DNA from: Aquanectria penicillioides
Lineage: Eukaryota; Ascomycota; Sordariomycetes; Hypocreales; Nectriaceae
NCBI GenBank assembly: GCA_003415625.1
Contig: PYIU01000002.1
Span: 744,001 to 808,000, forward strand
Direction: 5' to 3'
Length of the DNA stretch: 64,000 nt
Numbering within the stretch: the stretch's first letter is position 1; each line of letters opens with the position of its first letter. The notes under the pieces are model-generated. The model was not told where the DNA came from. It was given only the letters and a program-made list of their open reading frames with translations, and did not search any database. Positions 1-14,320 of the stretch are shown in pieces. A program made the position numbers and the translations under genes.

Positions 1-624
1 GCCTCTGATCAGACCTTTTCCAGACACATCTGTATTCCGCTGGCTGTTGGACGGCTAAATCTGTTCGCCATTCAGTGCCGAGCCGTGGTTGCTTCAACGC
101 AGATCAAAGAAGAACGGGAGAAGGTCATCAGCAAAATAAAGTTGCTTCATGACATAAATACAACCAGTGAATCAGAGCTCTGTTAACCCCGCCCTAAAAC
201 TCCACCACCGGCCGGCGGGACCATCGCGTATAGGGACACAAGGCGCCATAGTCGTTCGTGCAAAGTCAGTCAAGCCCAATGAGACGCCGGGAAGACTACT
301 GCGGCGGCGCCAATCATGTGCGAATATGCGCGGTAATCGCATCTTGCCCTGGCCGCCGGCCGCCGGCGCGCCAACGAGACACGGGACACGGGACGGTGAG
401 CGGGGGCACATTTCTTATCGGCGAGTTGTGAGCAAATAAATGGAGGAGGTGGGAGGAAAATGTTGTATTGAAAAAAGTAATCGCTTTTCAACGGCCAATG
501 GCGTTGATCCCTTTCCCACAAGTAAGGTTGATCAACAGATTGATCTCTAGCGGCAAATGATGTGCGCTTTTCTATAGGTATGGTCTAAGTTGCAGGCTTC
601 TTTGGCCTTCCAAGCATCGCATTC
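1..624. other. Left flank, no recognisable gene
   Basis: Normal base composition. Short open frames occur on both strands but none shows a recognisable domain, a convincing start or splice signals. This is the unmutated flank of the retrotransposon; its last five bases of interest, CAACT at 625-629, are the left target-site duplication. Confidence 0.5.
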
Positions 625-629
625 CAACT

Positions 630-888
630 TGTCGCGGGATACGGAACTAACGAGGATATCGTTAAAGGCCGTATCCATCACGTATGGCTGTCACACAGCC
701 AGCTTGGAGCTCTATCTTTTGACCCAAGCATTGGATCCATTTTGGGTAAGCTTAATAGGGCATAGAACCCAATTAGAGCAAGCTTAATATAGATAAAAGG
801 GAGCTCTAAGATAATATTCCTTTTATAGAAAATAAGGCTTTTAATAGACTTTATTATATATATATCTATTATATAATTTTATATAATA
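630..888 (+). repeat. 5' LTR of outer copia element
   Basis: Starts TGTCGCGGG, partner of 14321-14579. Roughly the first 140 bases keep normal composition, whereas the inner part is converted to AT. Compared with the right LTR, each copy preserves a different half, so the mutated zone begins and ends inside the LTRs. The annotated end is where the alignment to the right copy's TGACA terminus stops. Confidence 0.9.
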
Positions 889-939
889 GTTATAAGCTTA
901 AGTAAATAATATTTTATAACTTTTATTATAAGATTATTA

Positions 940-971
<32 letters not shown>

Positions 972-3886
972 TTATTGCTATTACTTTTTTATTATAATTT
1001 TAATTATTTTATATAATTAGCTTAAGCTTAATTTATTTAATTTATATATAAAATAAATATAAATTATAATTAATTAATATTTATATCTATAAAGATTAAA
1101 CTTTATACTAAAAAATAATAAATATTATAGATTATAGTTCTTAAAAATTATATTTAAAACTAAAACCTTTAAAACTTAATAGACTTAAGTAAGAATAATA
1201 AGCCCTTTAATATTATAAAAAAATAAACTATATTTATAATTGCTATTATAAAAGCTAAATATAATAAGGCAATCCCTTAAGAAAGATATAAATTAAAATT
1301 TTTAGTATATTATTCTTTAATCTTTAAGGAATATTAAAAGAAATAAGCTAATATTAAAATTAAAGTATTTAAAGCTTAAGCAATATAAATATAAATTATA
1401 AATACTATAGAATTAAGTATTTATATTTTTATTTAATAGAATTTCTTTAATTAACTTTAAATTTAAATCTATTAAATTATCTTAAAGCAATTTATAAAGA
1501 AAATTATAAAGTAATTAGTATTAAGTAAAATAAGCTTAAAAGAAAAAGCTTATAGATACTATAAAGTAATGCTTTAAGAAGCTAAATGTATAAATATTAA
1601 TCCTTAAATTTAATATATTAGCTAAAATAAGGCTTATATAAATAAAATATACTATAAAATTCTAAAGATTTAAAGAAATATTAGAATTTAAGATTTCCTT
1701 AATACTATTAAAAAGCGCTTTAAATTAATTTAAGTAAATTACTAATTAATAGATTTAATTATAAGTAAAATAAAGGGTAAGAAACTAAAAGAAATACTTT
1801 TAGATTATATTAATATTTTTAATATATTTATTACTATTAATAAAAATATTTACTTTTAAAAATATAAAGTATTTATATTATTAAGTAAATACTTTAATAG
1901 CTAGAAATATAATTGCTTATATAAAGTAACTTTTAAGTACTTTTAGAAAGCAAAAGAATATTAAATTATAAAGTATATATTAATTAAAAAGAAATAAAAG
2001 CTTTACTTTATACTAAAAGAAGACTATTATAAGAAAATCCAAACTTAATATAAGGATCTAAAGTAATAAAGCTTAAAAGCTAAAATCCTAATAAAAGAAA
2101 GTAAAAATAAAAGCTTAATAAGCAATATTTTAGATACCCTAAAGGAAGTTATAGCAGTCTATATAGATTTAAATAATTTTTAATTAAATGCTTTAGAAAA
2201 TAAAGTATATATAGCATTTAATAAACTTTATATACTATTTTAAAGTATACTATTAAATAACTATAGTATACTTTATATTATAAATAATATAAAGCTTTTA
2301 AATTTAAGAATATTTAAATTATATAAGGATAATTAAATAATAAAAGTAAGTTCTATTGCATTTTTAATTATAGAAATAAAATAATAAAAGCTTAAAAATC
2401 TTTTAAAAAGAGCTAATAAAAACTATATAATTAATTTTATTCTTTAGGATATTGCCTATATAAAAGGATTTTATATAAATATAGTATTTTAAGCTTAATT
2501 ATATAAAAGTAAGCTTTAGGTTTATAAATATAATAATATACTATATATAGAAATAAAGAAAGAAAGCTTAATTATACTTTACTTAACTATAAAATATAAT
2601 CTTAACTTTTTTAAATATAAGCCACTTTTCTTTTATTTTTTTATATTAATGCAAAAAGCATAAGACTTAATTCTATATAATAAGCTATTAGTAATAATAC
2701 TTATAGAAGCAAACAATAAAAAAAAGCAATACTTATAGAGTAGAAGACTATTAAGGGATCCTTTATAATTAAAAGAAAATATAAAATAGCTTTAGCACTT
2801 TAGGTTAAGCTATTTTAGCCTTAAGGCACTTAAAAAGCTAGTATTTAATGCTAAAAATATATTAATAATTAAAATTAAATGTATTAACTATATATATTAT
2901 ATTATAGTATATATAAAATAGATAATATTATATAAGCCTCTATAATATATATCTTTATGCCTATTTTAGTATATTTATTAAAACCTTTAAGACTTTCTAT
3001 AAAGTTATAATAAAATAAAATAGCTTTTAATAATTAAGAATAAATATATAAAGATACTATATATATTCTCTCTACTAAATAAAAAATATAATATAGTATT
3101 TAATGCTTTAGTATACTTTAAGAAATAGATTAAGAGATAATTTAGCCTTTTAATCTATAGAATTAAATAAAATAATAAAAAGGCTATAATTGCTATATAA
3201 GGGTTTATAGAATATTAGACTTAAGCATATAATAAAGGTATTATTTTTAAGCTTATTTTGCCTTATACTTATAAGCTAAATAAACCAATAAAATAAATAA
3301 AATAAAAGCTAATAATATACTTAATTAAAATAATAGATAGAGCAAACCTACTATAGAACTTATAGTTAAAAACTATAATATATATAGCATTTTTATATAA
3401 TATAAGCCTATATTAATTATTAAGTATAAAAATGCTAATAAAGACATTAAAAAGTTAGTTCTAAAATAATGCTTGCCTTTAAATAAAGAAGCTTATAATA
3501 GATCTATACCTTAATTAAAATAGAATCTATATATATAGATATAAAGCATATCTATTAAATAGAAATAGAGAGATAGAAAAGAATAAAAGACTATTTAAAA
3601 TAAGCCTTAAGGGATATATTAAATATTTAATTAAATACTTTACTAGTAACCTATATTAAATATAAATACTCTAGCTTAAATAGGTAATTACTATATATAA
3701 TATTATATTTAATAAGTATATATTTTATAAGGAAGAAGCTTAAGAGTAAAAGATCTTAATTAATAAATTAAGCTCTTTAATAAAATACCTTTAGATTGTA
3801 AACTAAAAGGAAAAAATAAAACTTACTTTTCTTAAGTTAATTGCAATAAAAGATAAACTATTTAAAATAGAAATAATAGAGAGTTT

Positions 3887-4110
3887 TATTGAACCGAACC
3901 AGTTGTGTAATTGTGTGTATTCTTATTTTCTTCTTGTCCCTCCCAGCCTTGCTTTATCGCTTAGGCTCTAAAAGAGGGGTCGGGTTGCGCTAGACCTAAT
4001 AGAGCTATATTGTATTCACATAACCTTTATCCAATCATTCCAAGCTTCATTTCTATAATCCAAAGTGCGTTCTAGTGTTTCCCTATATATAGAATACCTT
4101 AGGTTTAATA
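3887..4110 (-). repeat. LTR of nested copia element (3' LTR in element orientation)
   Basis: Gap-free partner of 10446-10669. It retains CpG-containing stretches such as GGGTCGGG that read GGGTTGGG in the other copy. The terminal TG is TA here, while the other copy keeps TG. Confidence 0.9.
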
Positions 4111-4553
4111 TACCCCCTTAGATTTACTAAAGGTAGGTCTAATATATTTCTTATTTACTATTTATTTATTAATTTTATATTTATTTATAGCTTTCTATTT
4201 TTATTTTGCGCTTTTGTTTTATTTTTATATTTATTGCATTTTTATTAGTATTATTTACTTAATGTTTATTGTTATATATAGGCATTTTTAATTATTTTAT
4301 AAATGCTATTTATTTAGTAAATAGAAATAATAGAATGGTTATAAATTATAATAGAAAGTATTCTTTAAATTACTTTATTTTAATTTTACTTTTTATTTTT
4401 ATAGAAGGATCCTTACCTATAAATAAAGCAATTTATTCCTTTATTTTAAACTTTTTTTCTTTCTTCTTTCTTTAGCTTTAATATAATTTTATATATATAT
4501 CTTTATAGTATTTTTAGTCTTTAATTTATATATATTAACTATAGTTATTCTAG

Positions 4554-4587
<34 letters not shown>

Positions 4588-7500
4588 TATATATATACAC
4601 TATATTATAAGTTAATTTTATAGTTTAGAATTAAATTTTATAATTTAAAATTGAATTTTATAGTTTGTTTTTAGGTTTTATAGCTCTTTTCTTACTGACC
4701 ACTTATAATAGTAATAATTCATTTAATAAGCTATCCCCCTTTCTATTAACTCCCTATTGCCCCTACCGTAAGTTATTTTATAGCTTAAAACTAAATTATA
4801 TATTGCTAACTTTATCTTAGCAGTATAAATCAACAATAGGGTTGTATGCAGGCCTAAGCTACTTATGCAGCTTAAGCAAAAGAACTTTCTGCTATAATTA
4901 AGTATACCGCTAAACTATAAGTATTTTTAAATTGATTTTTAAGCTTTATTTAATAGTTTTGCTTTATATAGTGCCTTTTAGTAGCAGCTAGTGCCCTACT
5001 TTACCTATCTATTATTAGCCCTTATAGGCTAGAGTGATAGTAAGTGCTAGGAGCACTTTAGCGCCTTAAGGCAGCGCTATAAGCGCTATAATTCTAGTGG
5101 CTGCTGCTGCTTTATATAAGTGTATTTATATTATTGTTTTATACTTTATTTTACTGTTTTATAGTTTATTTTGCTAATTTAAGTTATAAAATAGCCCTTT
5201 TATTGCCCTCTCTATAGTGTTGTTTTTTTTGGATTATATTTAAGGCAATAATATTAAGAAGAAGGTAAGAGTTTAATTTAGCATTTTGTTTTTATATTTT
5301 AAACTGTAAAATTAATATTTATATTATAGGAAAAGAATAAGCAATGCATTGCCATTAAAGTTATATTAGATAGGTGCATTATAGGCACTTTTCTATCTAT
5401 TAAAAACCCTTATTTTTAGTAGATAAAATAATTAAAATTATTTTAAAGTTTATTTTACTATTTTATAGCTTATTTTATTATTTTGCCTTTTAGCTAATAG
5501 CTACTATAGTAGCATTAAATTAATAAATTTTATTGTATTAATACTTTATTCCTTTACTATTTTTATAATATTAAATATTAAAGCTATAAGCCTTTTAGTA
5601 TTTCCTTAATTATATATTCTTATAAATCTTAACTTTATTATATTTAAATGCATTTTATTAAGTCTATAAGTTTAAGTTATTTTTGGCTCTTAAAAAAGGT
5701 TTTGCCTTATAATAGCTTTATTAAACTATTAGCTATTAATTTTGCACTTTATTTATATAAAATGGAGATTGTTTTTACTATTATAAATTGCCTTAGCTAA
5801 TAATTATATATATTAATGTATTTAAGCTTAATCTTTAATTTCTTAAGAGGATTTTAAATAAGTTTAATTATTTATTAGTTATTATAAATAAGTTTTAAAA
5901 TAGGATTCTAAAGCTTAATTTTAAGTTCTATAAGTAGTCTCTATTAATAGAGTCCTTTCTTTATAGCTTGAGAGAGAGTAAGCAGTTCTGCCTCTATAGT
6001 TAATATTATAACTGTATTTTGTTTATTTATATACTATTTAATTAATCTATTAAAAAGTTTTATTGTATATACTTATAAACTTTTTTAATTTAATATATTA
6101 TTAGCAAAAGATATATTACTATATATTAAGAAGTTATCTTTACCTTTAAGCTATAAAGTAAGGAAATAAGTTATATAAAGATAACTTAATACTTAATTTA
6201 CTGCCTTTATATAAAGTTCCCCTAAATTTATTATAAATCTTATAAAATGTAATATAGTAAATACAATATTTAATTAAGTAATAACTGCTATATAAAGGAT
6301 TAAGCTAATTACTTATTTATACTAGTTTATTGTACTTTATCTAGCAATTTGCTTATTTAGGAAAAGTTCTATTTTCTTTATTAGAGTTGCATTTCCTTTA
6401 TTTAAAGTGTATAATTTATAAATCTTCTTTAAGTATAAGTTTTGAGTTATTTAAATTAATTTTTAACTTTATTTTTAAATGATCTCTATTTTAAAAAACT
6501 ATTATAGCTTATCTCTATTAGTTAGTTTATATTTTAATTTTAGATCTATAATTACTTTATTTGCAATTAGTTTATATCTTTTGGTATATATTATTATAAT
6601 ATTATCTATATAAAAGAAGATAAGAACTCTATTTCTATTGTAGTAGCACAATTTATAAGGATTGGTTTAAAACTAATATTTTATAATATTGTTTTAAGCT
6701 CTATTTGCTATAAAAGAGATGCAATTTTTAATCTATAAAGTGCTTTTTTAAGTAATAATACTTAGCCTTTATTTTTGCTCTCTTTATATTTTGGTAGAGG
6801 TCTTATAAATATATCTATTAGCAGTTTTATATTTATAAATGCATTTACTGCATTAAATTATAGCATTTTAAGATTGAACCTTACTGCAATTGCAAGTAGT
6901 ATTCTAAATGATTTTTCTATTAATATAGCAGTATATATTTTTTTGGAATTTGCTTTTTGCTATTAATCTCCTTAAATAATAAGTCTAGCTTTATATTTCT
7001 ATAAGTATTTGTATTTATTGAACTTATATATATAAACTTATATATAGTTAATAAGTTATAAGTTATAAAACTTAATTTTGCTTTTTAGTGTTTTAATTTA
7101 AGACTTTATTTACTAATAACTCTTTAAGTATATTTTCTTTACTTTTAGGAATATAGCCTTAAACTTATGCTTAAGAACATTTCTATAAGAACTTAATACT
7201 TAAAGTAAGTTCTTTTAATAGAGTTTTTATTTCTTTTAAATAAAGTCTATTTTATTCTTTTATAGCTTATATTTTAGTTTATACTTTTTATATTTAATTT
7301 TAGTATGCATTGCCTTAATTATAATAGTATTTCTATATTTTTTAAATAGTATATCTTTTATTCCTATAAAGAAGGCTTAATGGAGCTTAATCTATTCCCT
7401 TTATAAGCTAGTATTTAATATTAAGGGTATTAGGTATTTTCCTTTTTGCTTTATTGCTAAAGCTAGAAAGGCAAAAGCTAGATTTTTTAATAGAGTTAAA

Positions 7501-10445
7501 AAGGGTTTAAACTATAGTTAAGTGTATTTTTTATCTTTAATTTGCGGTTTGTTTATATCCTTTTTCTTTTTAGTTTTTAAGTCTTTAATTATATTTTAGA
7601 GGCTTATTTTAGTAGTTTAAAGCTTATCTTATAGTTAACTAGTATTATCTATTTAATTAATCTATTTAGCATTAAGAAGAGCTTTTATTTATATTTATAT
7701 TTCTTTAAGGGTCTTTTTATCTATAGTTTCTTTTATTTTAGTATTACTTGCTAAAAAGAGGTTTTCTTTATTAAAGATAATATTTTAAGTTATATATACT
7801 TAATTAATAATTGGATTTTAAATGCAAAAGAGGTTTTAGGAATTGTATTCTATAAGATAATCTATTTAAGCCTTTAGGCTTATTTTAAATATAAGTTAAT
7901 TTTTCTTTAATTAAGTGTCTTTAGTTATTATAAATAATTTACAATCAATTGTCCTAAGGTAAGTAATTTATGGCTTATAATCCTTATTTAAGCTTTAAAT
8001 TAATAAAAAGAAGCTTTTATATAGTATTTTCTACTTAAGTCCCTATTTTAGAGTTTAATTTAATAGATATACTGCTATTCTTACTATCTCTAGCTATAGT
8101 TTAGCTAATAGACTATTCTTAATTGCAAGAACTTTTATTTTCTCTTTTATTACCCTTTTAGAATGTTCTTTTAATCCATTTTATTGCTATATTTAAGGGG
8201 CACTTTCTTCTATTGCTATTTCTCTTTAATCTAGCTATATATAGACTAGATTGCTCTTTTAAAGCTTATTATTTATTTCTATTACTTAAAGTTTAATTCT
8301 ATATCTTATTTCCAATATTTAAGTGAAGTTTTGCAGTATTAATAATAATTATTCTTCTTTTTGATTTTTAAAGTAGTAGTCTTAATACATTCTTAATATA
8401 TAGTCTATTATAATAGCGCATAAGGAAAGGTTTGTTATATTGGGTTAAAAGTTATAGAAGTTTAAAGAAACTTACTCTTTAGGAATTAAGCTTTATATTT
8501 ATGGTTTATAGTGCTTTTAGCATTTTATCTTGCCTAATCTATAAGCATTATATTTAACTATTATTAGGCCTTTAATCTTTATACTAATAGTATAGTTAAC
8601 TAAATGTTTTAATGCTTTAAGTCCTAAATAACCTAATTAATAGTGCTATTTTATGGCTTTTGCTTATTATAGATGTTTTAGTATCTATAAGTTATAATAA
8701 GGTTTATTTATTATAAATAAGCTTTATTCTTAAGTAATAGGCTTATAATTTAAAATATATTAATTATAGGCAATCTTTAATCTATATAAAGCTTGCTTAC
8801 TTTTATATCTTAAAATATTATTTTTATTTCTTTAATCCTATTAATAATTATATTAATAAAGTCTTCTTAATGAGATTAGATTTGTTTTAATTTATAGGCA
8901 GTAAGCAATGCGCCTTAAAATAAGGAAATAAGCTTTGCCTTATAGGTTTTAAACTTTAATTTTTATATCTCTATATCCTAAGATTGGAAGGTTTTTTAAT
9001 CCAATAAAGATAACTTTATTAAATAAAGCTAGTTTAAGATTCTTAAATTTCTTTTTATTATTAAAAATATATAGTATTATTCTTAAGTTAAATATAATTA
9101 AGATTTATAATAGGTATTTACTATGCAAAATAAGGAAAATAGCTATAGAATTTAAGATTAGAATTTATAATATTAATTGTTAGTTTAAATCCCTAATTGG
9201 TTGTGCGGTTTGCTTCTTAAGCTTTTTGTATAGTTTTTAGACTTTAATTTAATCTTTTAATTATATTTCCTATCTCTTGTCTATCCACTTTTGCCTTTCT
9301 ATTTACTTAAGTATGTTTTTAAGGAATGCAATCTAGCACTTTTAGGTATTAGCATTAAAGTGTGATTTCCTATATAAAATATAGTAATTATCTTCCTTTA
9401 GAGTTTGTTTTTGTTTTTTTAATTTGGGTTATTTGGGTTATAAGCTCTTTAAATAAAAATGTTTTTTAGAAGGCAGGTTTAAGCCTTAAAATATAGGTCT
9501 AAAGTTCCCCTTTTATACTAAAGCTTTATATTGCTTTCCTTTAGTCTCTTTTCTTTTCTTAATCTTATATTTAAAACTTAAAGTAAAAGCAGCTAGTATA
9601 TAGGTACTTTTCTTAATAGCGTCTTTATATTATACTTTAGTAATTTAAAGGAATGTTTAAAAGTAACTTTTAAGGTATTGTTTTAAGTCTACAAACTATA
9701 CATTTAGGTATAAGGCTTTAGTAATATTTCTTATAGTTGCAATCTTTATAGACTATTCTTAATTAATAATTTAGTCTTACTAGATAATTTTAAGGTTTAA
9801 AGTCTATTTTAGTATTTTAAAATAGTGTTTTTAAGCTTATTTTCCTTTTAATGCATTATTGATTCTATATATAGCTTTAAGGTTATTATAGAATTTTATA
9901 ATATTATTATTATTATCCCTTTATTTATTATAGATAAATATATTTAAATATAATAAAGGCTTATTTTCTCTATTATTTAATTAAGGATATTATAGATTCT
10001 ATTTACTTTAATTTTATATTTTTTTTAATTATAGTAAAATATTATAAGCTTATATTTTAGTAGTTTTTAGTCTTTAGGAAGCAGCTCTATTATTATAGTT
10101 GCCCTTTATATTAACTAAATAAACTTTAATCTTAAGCTTTTAGCCTTAGCTTTCTCTTTTATAAAGTATTTTATAGCAGTTAGCATTATAGGCTTAAAAA
10201 TTTAGGTAGTCTTAAACTAAAAAGAGTCCTTAAGGATTCTAAGCTTCTTGACTTATTCTATAGTGATTTTTACTTTATAGCTTTATTTAAAGGTTTTCTA
10301 GTCATTTAGGTTATTAAGGATATAGGTCTTAAAGGTTATCTTATGTATTTAGTTTGGAATTAGGATATAAGGTTTGTTTCTTGCTTTTAGAGCTTAATTA
10401 AATAGTTATAGCTATATTAATAAATACAGCTCTAAGACTCTTAAT

Positions 10446-10669
10446 TGTTAAACCGAACTAATTGTATAATTGTATATATTCTTGTTTTTTTCTTATCCTT
10501 TCTAGCCTTACTTTATTGCTTAGGCTTTAAAAGAGGGGTTGGGTTGCGCTAGACCTAATAGAGCTATATTATATTTATATAACCTTTATCTAATCATTTT
10601 AAGCTTTGTTTCTATAATCTAAAGTGCGTTCTGGTGTTTCCTTATGTATAGGATACCTTAGGTTTAATA
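10446..10669 (-). repeat. LTR of nested copia element (5' LTR in element orientation)
   Basis: Gap-free partner of 3887-4110, more heavily transition-mutated, begins TGTTAAACCG on the plus strand and is followed by the AGTTT duplication at 10670-10674. Confidence 0.9.
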
Positions 10670-13600
10670 AGTTTAAACTTAAGGGTAAATATATAGAAAA
10701 GCATAAAATATTAAATAGTAAAGCTTATTAAGTATAAAATCAATTAAATAGCTTATAGACTTTAAACTTTTTATTAAATACTAAAAATTAAATTAATATA
10801 TAGAAATGTATTAATAAAACCTTAATAGAAAGTTTACTTTAATAATTTAAAATATAAATATATAAAATAAAAGGTATTAAATCTTTATTTATAGAAATAG
10901 AATTTAATAGAATAAAAAACCCTAAAAGTAATCCCTTAATAATAATTAAAATAAAAAGTATAAAGCTAATTATAATATATAGCTTAAAAAGCAAATAATA
11001 AATAAAAGCCTATTATAGATTTAATAAAAAGAGTAAATAAAATAAAGAAAGACTTAACCTTAAATAAAAACCTAATAATATTACTACTAAAAGCTAGTAA
11101 ATCCTAAATTTAAAGCAGTAATATAATTAATAAAAAAAGGGGAAAAGTAAGTAAAGAACTAATATAATTAATATATAGTAGTAAATGCATTAAGAAAAGA
11201 TAAAATACTAAATATATATAAAATTAAGGCATTCTTTAGAAATACTACTTTAATAGGCATTTAAATAATGCATTTTAGGATGCCCTATTAATAAGAATTT
11301 AATTTAATTAATTACTTTAAGATAGTTAAAATAAAAAGAGCTATTAAATAGTATTTACTATAATAATAGCAGCCTATTTATAAGAAAATAATATATAAAT
11401 AAAGGCTATAATAATAGACTTAAAGATATATTAATAAAACCTTTTAAGCCTATTATTATAGAACTAAAAAGAGATATAAAATTATTTACTTTATAATAAA
11501 TTTATTAAGGCAATAAAAAGAGAGATTTAAACCTTAAAAGAGAAAGGGACCTAAATTAAAATTAAGCTTTTAAAGGCAAAATCTAAACTACTACTACTAA
11601 AATAGGTATTTATCTATAAGTTTAATAGCATTAATTACTTAAATAAATATAAAGCATAAATATATATATATAGTAACCTATAGAAAAGCTTAATAATTAA
11701 GAGCATTTATATAGCTATACTTATAGTATATACTTTTTATATATTAATAGCTTTAATAGTATAATTTAATTTAGAACTTTTGCAATTTAATATTAAGAAT
11801 ATATTTTTTAATGCAATAAAAAGTAAGTATAAAATACTAATAATATATAAGCTATTAAATAAATTTAAGCAATAAAGTAAGTATATAGAATTGCATAAAG
11901 CATTATATAATCTTAAAAACTTATTATAATTTTAGTTTTAAGAATTAAAAGTAACTTTTATTAAACTTAAGCTTAAATAGTATAAGAAAAGCTATATTTA
12001 TTCTATTTTATTAATTAAAAACTCTTTTTAATATTTTTTATAGATAATATTATTATTGCTTTCTATAAGAATAATATAAATGCAATTAATATACTAATTA
12101 ATAGCTTAAAATAAATATATAAACTATATAAATAAGGTAAGGTTAAGTATTTCCTTAAAGTGCAAATTATTTATAATTGCTCTAAAAAATAGATTTTCTT
12201 TAGCTATAAGGCATATATTAATAAGGTTGCCTATAAGTTTAAAATATTAAAATAAAGCTTATTTCTATTAATATTAATTCTAAAAATAAAGCTATAAAAG
12301 TATAAAGATTAAGCAATTAAATAAAAGATTAAAAAGTATTAAAAAAAGATAGGATTATTGCTTTATATAGCAATTATAATCCAATCTAATATTGCCTTTA
12401 CAGTAAGTAAACTCTTATAGTTTTTAACTAACCTAAAAACTAAGTATTAAAATGCAATAAATTAAGCTCTTTACTATCTTTATATAATAAATAGATTTAC
12501 TATTTAATATAAAGGGAATAAGGAAATTTAAGCATTAAGAATAGTAAGTAATGCATTCTTTATAGATAATTCTTTTATAAAAAAGTTATTTTAAGGATAT
12601 TTTATTAGCCTATTTAATAAATTAATTATTTAAAAAGCAATATATTAATTTACTATAACTATATCTATAATTAAGGTAAAGCTATTTGCTTTAAATAAAA
12701 TAATGCATAAAATAATAGCTCTTTAATGCCTTTTTAAGTAAATAAAGCTATTATTAAATTTAAATAAATTCTTAATTTACTATAATAATTAATAGACTAT
12801 ATATTTAATGCTTAAAAAGAGTAAATAAATTAATACTTATTTATACTATATAGATATCTATAATATATAATTAAAGTAAAAATATAAAAAGGGATTATTT
12901 AAAGTTATTTACCTTTTTATTATTAAAATGCTAATAAATAGACTTATTAAAGCATTATTATAATAGCGCTTTAAATACTTTAGAATAATACTTAATTTAA
13001 TTAATCTATATATATAAATATTATAATAAAAGCATTTAAAAAGAAAGGCATAAAATTAATTGCCTTAAATATATATAAAGCCCCCCTTTTTTTTAGTAAA
13101 GTACTAAAAGAGGTAAATAAAAATAAACTTTAAACTTTAGAACTCCTAAATACTATAATTCCTTAATGCTAAATACCTAATAACTTTACTTATATATAGA
13201 CTATAATAGATCTATAAAAGGTTAATGCCTTTTTAATAAATTGCTTTACTTAAAGGCATTGCTTTTTATTAATCTTTAAAACTAAAGGATATATAAGTAT
13301 ATTAGTCTTAAAATTAGCCTTAATACCTAATAAATAAATAGAGTTTTTCTTTATTAAAAGATTAAGCTATAATTATAATGCTATATAGTATTAATTATAT
13401 ATTTATTTAAAAGTTAAAATCTATATTTATAATTAAAAAGAAATAATATACCTTTTTATTATTAATATTAAGGGCTAATAATATTTATTAGGCAATAAAA
13501 GCTATAATAGAGAAACTAAAATATAAGCAATTAATAATATAATTATAAATGCAAAAAGAAAAGATTAAGCTTATTAAAAATAGTATTAATAATTACTAGC

Positions 13601-14320
13601 TTTATATATAAAGCACTATTAAAAGCAATTAATACTTTTAAAATAATATCTTTTATTGCCTTTATTAATAATAGCTATATAAATATATCCCTTATAAAAA
13701 GAATCCTTAAGGATATAAAGCTTAAGTATAAAAGACTAAAAGAAATTAATAAGCTATTTATATATATTAAAAGCTTAATAATAAATTAAGCTTTTTAATA
13801 AATATTAGCATTTATATAAAAAAGGCAAAAATAAAAAAGGAGCTAGTAATAGCAATACTAAAAGTATTAATAGTACTAAAGACTTTAAAGCCTAAAAAGA
13901 AAAAGAAGAATTAATAATATTAAGCTAATTTTTAAATTAAAAAAATATATTTTTAAAAAAGATCTTAAAAGAAAGCTATTATTAAACTTTTTTATAAAAA
14001 AAGCAGCTAAAATAAAAACCTATAATAAACTATATTAATAGCAAAAAGTATTAATAAAAAAAGAAAAAAAAAAGCTAAAAACTAATTATATAAAGCTTAA
14101 ATATAATATAGTTAAGCTTACTTTTTTTTTATTTTATATATTATTTAATTTATTGCTTAAAACTAATAAATATATTAAATTAATTAAAAGTTTAATTAAA
14201 TATATTAATAGAAAAAGATAAATAAAGAATATATTAATCCTTAATATAACTTTAGGAATAAAATATAAAAGCAATTAAAATACTATATAAATAGCTTTAT
14301 AGTCTTTTAATTAAAGGGTA

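Larger units (their letters stand above)
3887..10669 (-). mobile_element. Nested Ty1/copia LTR retrotransposon inside the outer element
   Basis: Two 224-bp LTRs (3887-4110 and 10446-10669) align without gaps and the element is flanked by AGTTT duplications (3882-3886 and 10670-10674). Orientation is minus: a polypurine tract, read on the plus strand as TACCCCCTTAG, lies just inside the left LTR at 4111-4121, and the interior is T-rich on the plus strand. Read in reverse, the copia reverse-transcriptase block Y-I-D-N-I-I-I-I-Y (from YVDD) lies at about 6585-6612 and the K-Y-x-L-T...F-F block at about 6481-6530. All frames contain many stops. The insertion post-dates the outer element. The left LTR is less mutated than the right LTR. 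Confidence 0.9.

Noticed and set aside
4269..6966. Short plus-strand frames in the AT-rich block
   Set aside because: Random open stretches in degraded retrotransposon DNA; the nested element is encoded on the other strand.
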